A DNA stretch of 6,090 bases from Deltaproteobacteria bacterium (lineage in GTDB: Bacteria > Desulfobacterota_B > Binatia > UBA9968). A program made the position numbers and the translations under genes. Positions 5,280 to 6,090 of this stretch are shown here, piece by piece (position 1 is the stretch's first letter; every line of letters starts with the position of its first letter). The notes below the pieces were generated by a model. The model had not been told where the DNA came from and did no database searches. It was given only the letters and a program-made list of their open reading frames with translations. The stretch spans positions 1-6,090 of the forward strand of contig JAUXIP010000142.1 in assembly GCA_030620935.1 (NCBI GenBank), read 5' to 3'.

Positions 5280-5486
5280 CTAACCTCCGGGTGATTTCTG
5301 ATGTTTTGCCGCCTTTCTCTGGCTTTCGGACAAGGCCTCCACGATATCCTTTTCATTAAATCGCCAGCCGCGCCCTACTTTGTAGGCAGGAAGGATCCCC
5401 TCGTTGACCAACCTATAAACAGTGCTCACGTGGAGCTTGAAAAGCGCCGCCACTTCAGATGATGTCAGTGTCTGTTCCACTCCCAA
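5280..5486 (-). CDS. small excisionase/MerR-like helix-turn-helix DNA-binding protein
   Basis: A 68-residue protein consisting of one winged helix-turn-helix of the excisionase-family (HTH_17) type: LTSSEVAALFKLHVSTVYRLVNEGILPAYKVGRGWRF at residues 7-43. S9-L18 and V20-E29 form the two helices, KVGRGWRF is the wing, and a charged C-terminal helix and basic tail follow (RKAAKHQK). It binds DNA; the family includes phage excisionases and small transcription factors such as BldC-type regulators. The start is TTG 5486 with AGGGA 4 nt upstream; GTG 5480 (10 nt spacing) is an alternative. No integrase or attachment site is present, so a transcriptional role is more likely than excision. It is the only DNA-binding protein in the cluster and lies upstream of the receiver and kinase genes. 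The promoter-like dyads upstream could be its own operator (inference). Confidence 0.9.
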   Translation of the reverse strand: MGVEQTLTSSEVAALFKLHVSTVYRLVNEGILPAYKVGRGWRFNEKDIVEALSESQRKAAKHQKSPGG

Positions 5487-5522
5487 ATCTTCCCTAGTAT
5501 TATTGAAGACAGACCTATACTT

Positions 5523-5615
5523 ACTATTGTGCTCTGGACAGGCATAAACTATGCCAAATAGTAACTATCCTCCGAGACAAATAGTTAAACTCAGCTATTT
5601 CAAGGACTTGCTATT
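5523..5615. promoter_or_regulatory. cluster of ACTAT/ATAGT dyads, candidate operator region
   Basis: Seven CTAT or ATAG elements occur in 93 bp: 5523-5528, 5548-5552, 5557-5562, 5564-5568, 5580-5586, 5594-5599 and 5610-5615. Some form dyads: ATAGT-A-ACTAT at 5558-5568 (perfect apart from the centre) and GGCATA-AAC-TATGCC at 5541-5555 (perfect). CAAATAGT is directly repeated at 5555-5562 and 5578-5585, 23 bp apart, about two helical turns. This looks like a multi-site operator upstream of the helix-turn-helix gene, possibly for autoregulation; binding is not demonstrated. Confidence 0.45.
5541..5557 (-). promoter_or_regulatory. sigma-54-like -24/-12 element
   Basis: The minus strand reads TTGGCATAGTTTATGCC, with GG and GC separated by exactly 10 nt as required for RpoN promoters (consensus TGGCAC-N5-TTGCA). 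The -24 half matches well (TGGCAT); the -12 half (ATGCC) is poorer. A start near 5530 would give a leader of about 45 nt to TTG 5486. The element is also a perfect 6-bp dyad, so it may be an operator instead. No sigma-54 activator is encoded in the window. Confidence 0.35.
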
Positions 5616-5655
5616 CTGAGGGTTGTAGAAATGACTAATTAAAGGTAGGAAAGAT

Positions 5656-5709
5656 ATGCCAAGGATGGACAAAAACGGCTTTAGGTGGCTGGAATTGTCA
5701 GTTTTTTGA
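5656..5709 (+). other. 17-codon frame on the opposite strand
   Basis: ATG 5656 to TGA 5709 would encode MPRMDKNGFRWLELSVF, with AGGA 7 nt upstream of the ATG (GGTAGGAAAGAT). It is the only plus-strand frame in the long intergenic region with a plausible ribosome binding site. It has no recognisable homology and may be chance or a decayed gene start. Confidence 0.15.
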
Positions 5710-5734
5710 TTGATTAATGATTATTGATTATTTT
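5707..5734. repeat. heptanucleotide repeats (TTATTGA type)
   Basis: Four consecutive 7-bp units on the + strand: TGATTGA, TTAATGA, TTATTGA, TTATTTT. They are near-identical in type to the array at 4660-4694 (TTATTGT, CTATTGA, CGATTGA, TTATTTT), including the shared terminal TTATTTT. Confidence 0.7.
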
Positions 5735-5779
5735 CCCCACCACACCCCAACAAATTTCAAGTGTCGATTCCCATTTCCT

Positions 5780-5828
5780 CAATCTCCAATCTTCGATTTT
5801 CAATCGTCAATCCTCCATTGATTATTGA
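5780..5828. repeat. heptanucleotide repeats (CAATCNT type)
   Basis: Seven units without a gap on the + strand: CAATCTC, CAATCTT, CGATTTT, CAATCGT, CAATCCT, CCATTGA, TTATTGA. Two further units, TCGATTC and CCATTTC, lie at 5764-5777 with a 2-nt phase slip. The array is immediately downstream of the kinase stop (5842). Confidence 0.8.
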
Positions 5829-5841
5829 CCATTTTTCGTTT

Positions 5842-6090
5842 TTAAATCTTAAATTGTCTATTTTCAATTTTCTGCGGCAGAACCACTGTGAAAACCGTTC
5901 CCCTTCCCACTTCGCTTTCAACACTAATTTCCCCTCCCAAAAGCTTAACGAGCTTCTGACAAATCGACAGCCCTAGACCGGTGCCAGGCGCCGTGTTACT
6001 CCCAGATCTGTCAACCTGGTAAAATTCATCAAAGACCCTCTCCTGATGATAAGCCTCGATGCCGCAACCCGTATCCTTCACCCTGATCCC
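5842..6090 (-). CDS. histidine kinase, C-terminal end of the HATPase domain (5' part outside the window)
   Basis: The last 82 codons of a kinase; the frame is open to the window edge, and the GTG at 6081 is internal, not a start. Visible HATPase motifs are G1 (VKDTGCGIEA), the F-box FDEFYQVD, the G2 box GTGLGLSIC and the terminal strands GGEISVESEVGRGTVFTVVLPQ. These match the two complete hybrid kinases closely (same FYQV, SGSNTAPGT and LPQ), so it is very likely a third REC-PAS-HisKA-HATPase paralogue, though the N-terminus is not visible. After the usual LPQ end, the frame reads KIENRQFKI from AT-rich repeat-like sequence before TAA at 5844-5842. That tail is probably an accretion from the adjoining repeats. 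It lies upstream of the helix-turn-helix gene across 355 nt and may end a separate transcript. Confidence 0.92.
   Translation of the reverse strand, partial: GIRVKDTGCGIEAYHQERVFDEFYQVDRSGSNTAPGTGLGLSICQKLVKLLGGEISVESEVGRGTVFTVVLPQKIENRQFKI

Larger units (their letters stand above)
5487..5841. other. 355-nt intergenic region between a kinase and the helix-turn-helix gene
   Basis: This stretch holds no convincing gene. Going down the transcript from the kinase stop: heptad repeats (5780-5828), a G/C-poor spacer, a second heptad run (5707-5734), a featureless segment (5616-5700) containing only a 17-codon + strand frame, a cluster of ACTAT/ATAGT dyads (5523-5615), and a sigma-54-like element (5541-5557) before the TTG start at 5486. 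It is the longest non-coding segment in the window and the best place for a promoter of the downstream cluster. Confidence 0.7.

Noticed and set aside
5280..5486. Phage or integrative-element excisionase
   Set aside because: The fold fits, but no integrase, attachment repeat or phage gene is visible, and the small helix-turn-helix family also includes ordinary regulators.
5668..5706. Terminator on the + strand (GACAA/TTGTC stem followed by TTTTTT)
   Set aside because: The stem is only 5 bp with a loop over 20 nt, and no credible + strand gene precedes it.

Overview
The window is a dense cluster of two-component signalling genes, all on the minus strand, so transcription runs from high to low coordinates. 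There is no tRNA, rRNA, CRISPR array, transposase or integrase. GC is moderate in the genes, and the gene junctions hold AT-rich 7-bp repeat arrays. Soluble hybrid kinases, TARAM-type receivers and heptad-repeat junctions suggest an uncultured, environmental Gram-negative-type lineage (Desulfobacterota, Nitrospirota, NC10 or similar). That assignment is inference only; no marker gene is present.

Layout in transcription order: (1) the C-terminal end of a histidine kinase (6090-5842, 5' end outside the window); (2) a 355-nt non-coding stretch (5841-5487) with heptad repeats, a cluster of ACTAT/ATAGT dyads and a sigma-54-like promoter; (3) a small excisionase/MerR-like helix-turn-helix protein (5486-5280); (4) a purine-rich leader, then a single-domain response regulator (5124-4744); (5) a soluble REC-PAS-HisKA-HATPase hybrid kinase (4698-3187); (6) a 164-nt gap with four tandem octamers and a perfect 12-bp stem-loop; (7) a close paralogue of that hybrid kinase (3022-1559); (8) two more single-domain response regulators (1533-1156 and 1062-688); (9) a heptad array and the first 204 codons of a REC-HisKA protein that leaves the window at position 1.

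The proteins look like a cytoplasmic phosphorelay built by repeated tandem duplication. The kinases have no membrane segments. They carry an N-terminal receiver, and in the two complete ones a PAS sensor. The three stand-alone receivers have complete phosphorylation sites and no output domain. The only DNA-binding protein in view is the small helix-turn-helix protein. Signal flow (who phosphorylates whom) cannot be read from sequence.

The most unusual feature is the link between the 7-bp repeats and the coding starts. At the 3'-most gene, a heptad array lies in frame between a good Shine-Dalgarno/ATG and the receiver domain, so it probably encodes a 30-residue tail with a 7-residue periodicity. 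The array is flanked by an imperfect 18-bp duplication of the gene's own 5' end. The second hybrid kinase has a similar repeat-derived N-terminus, and the first gene's C-terminus also reads into repeat sequence.
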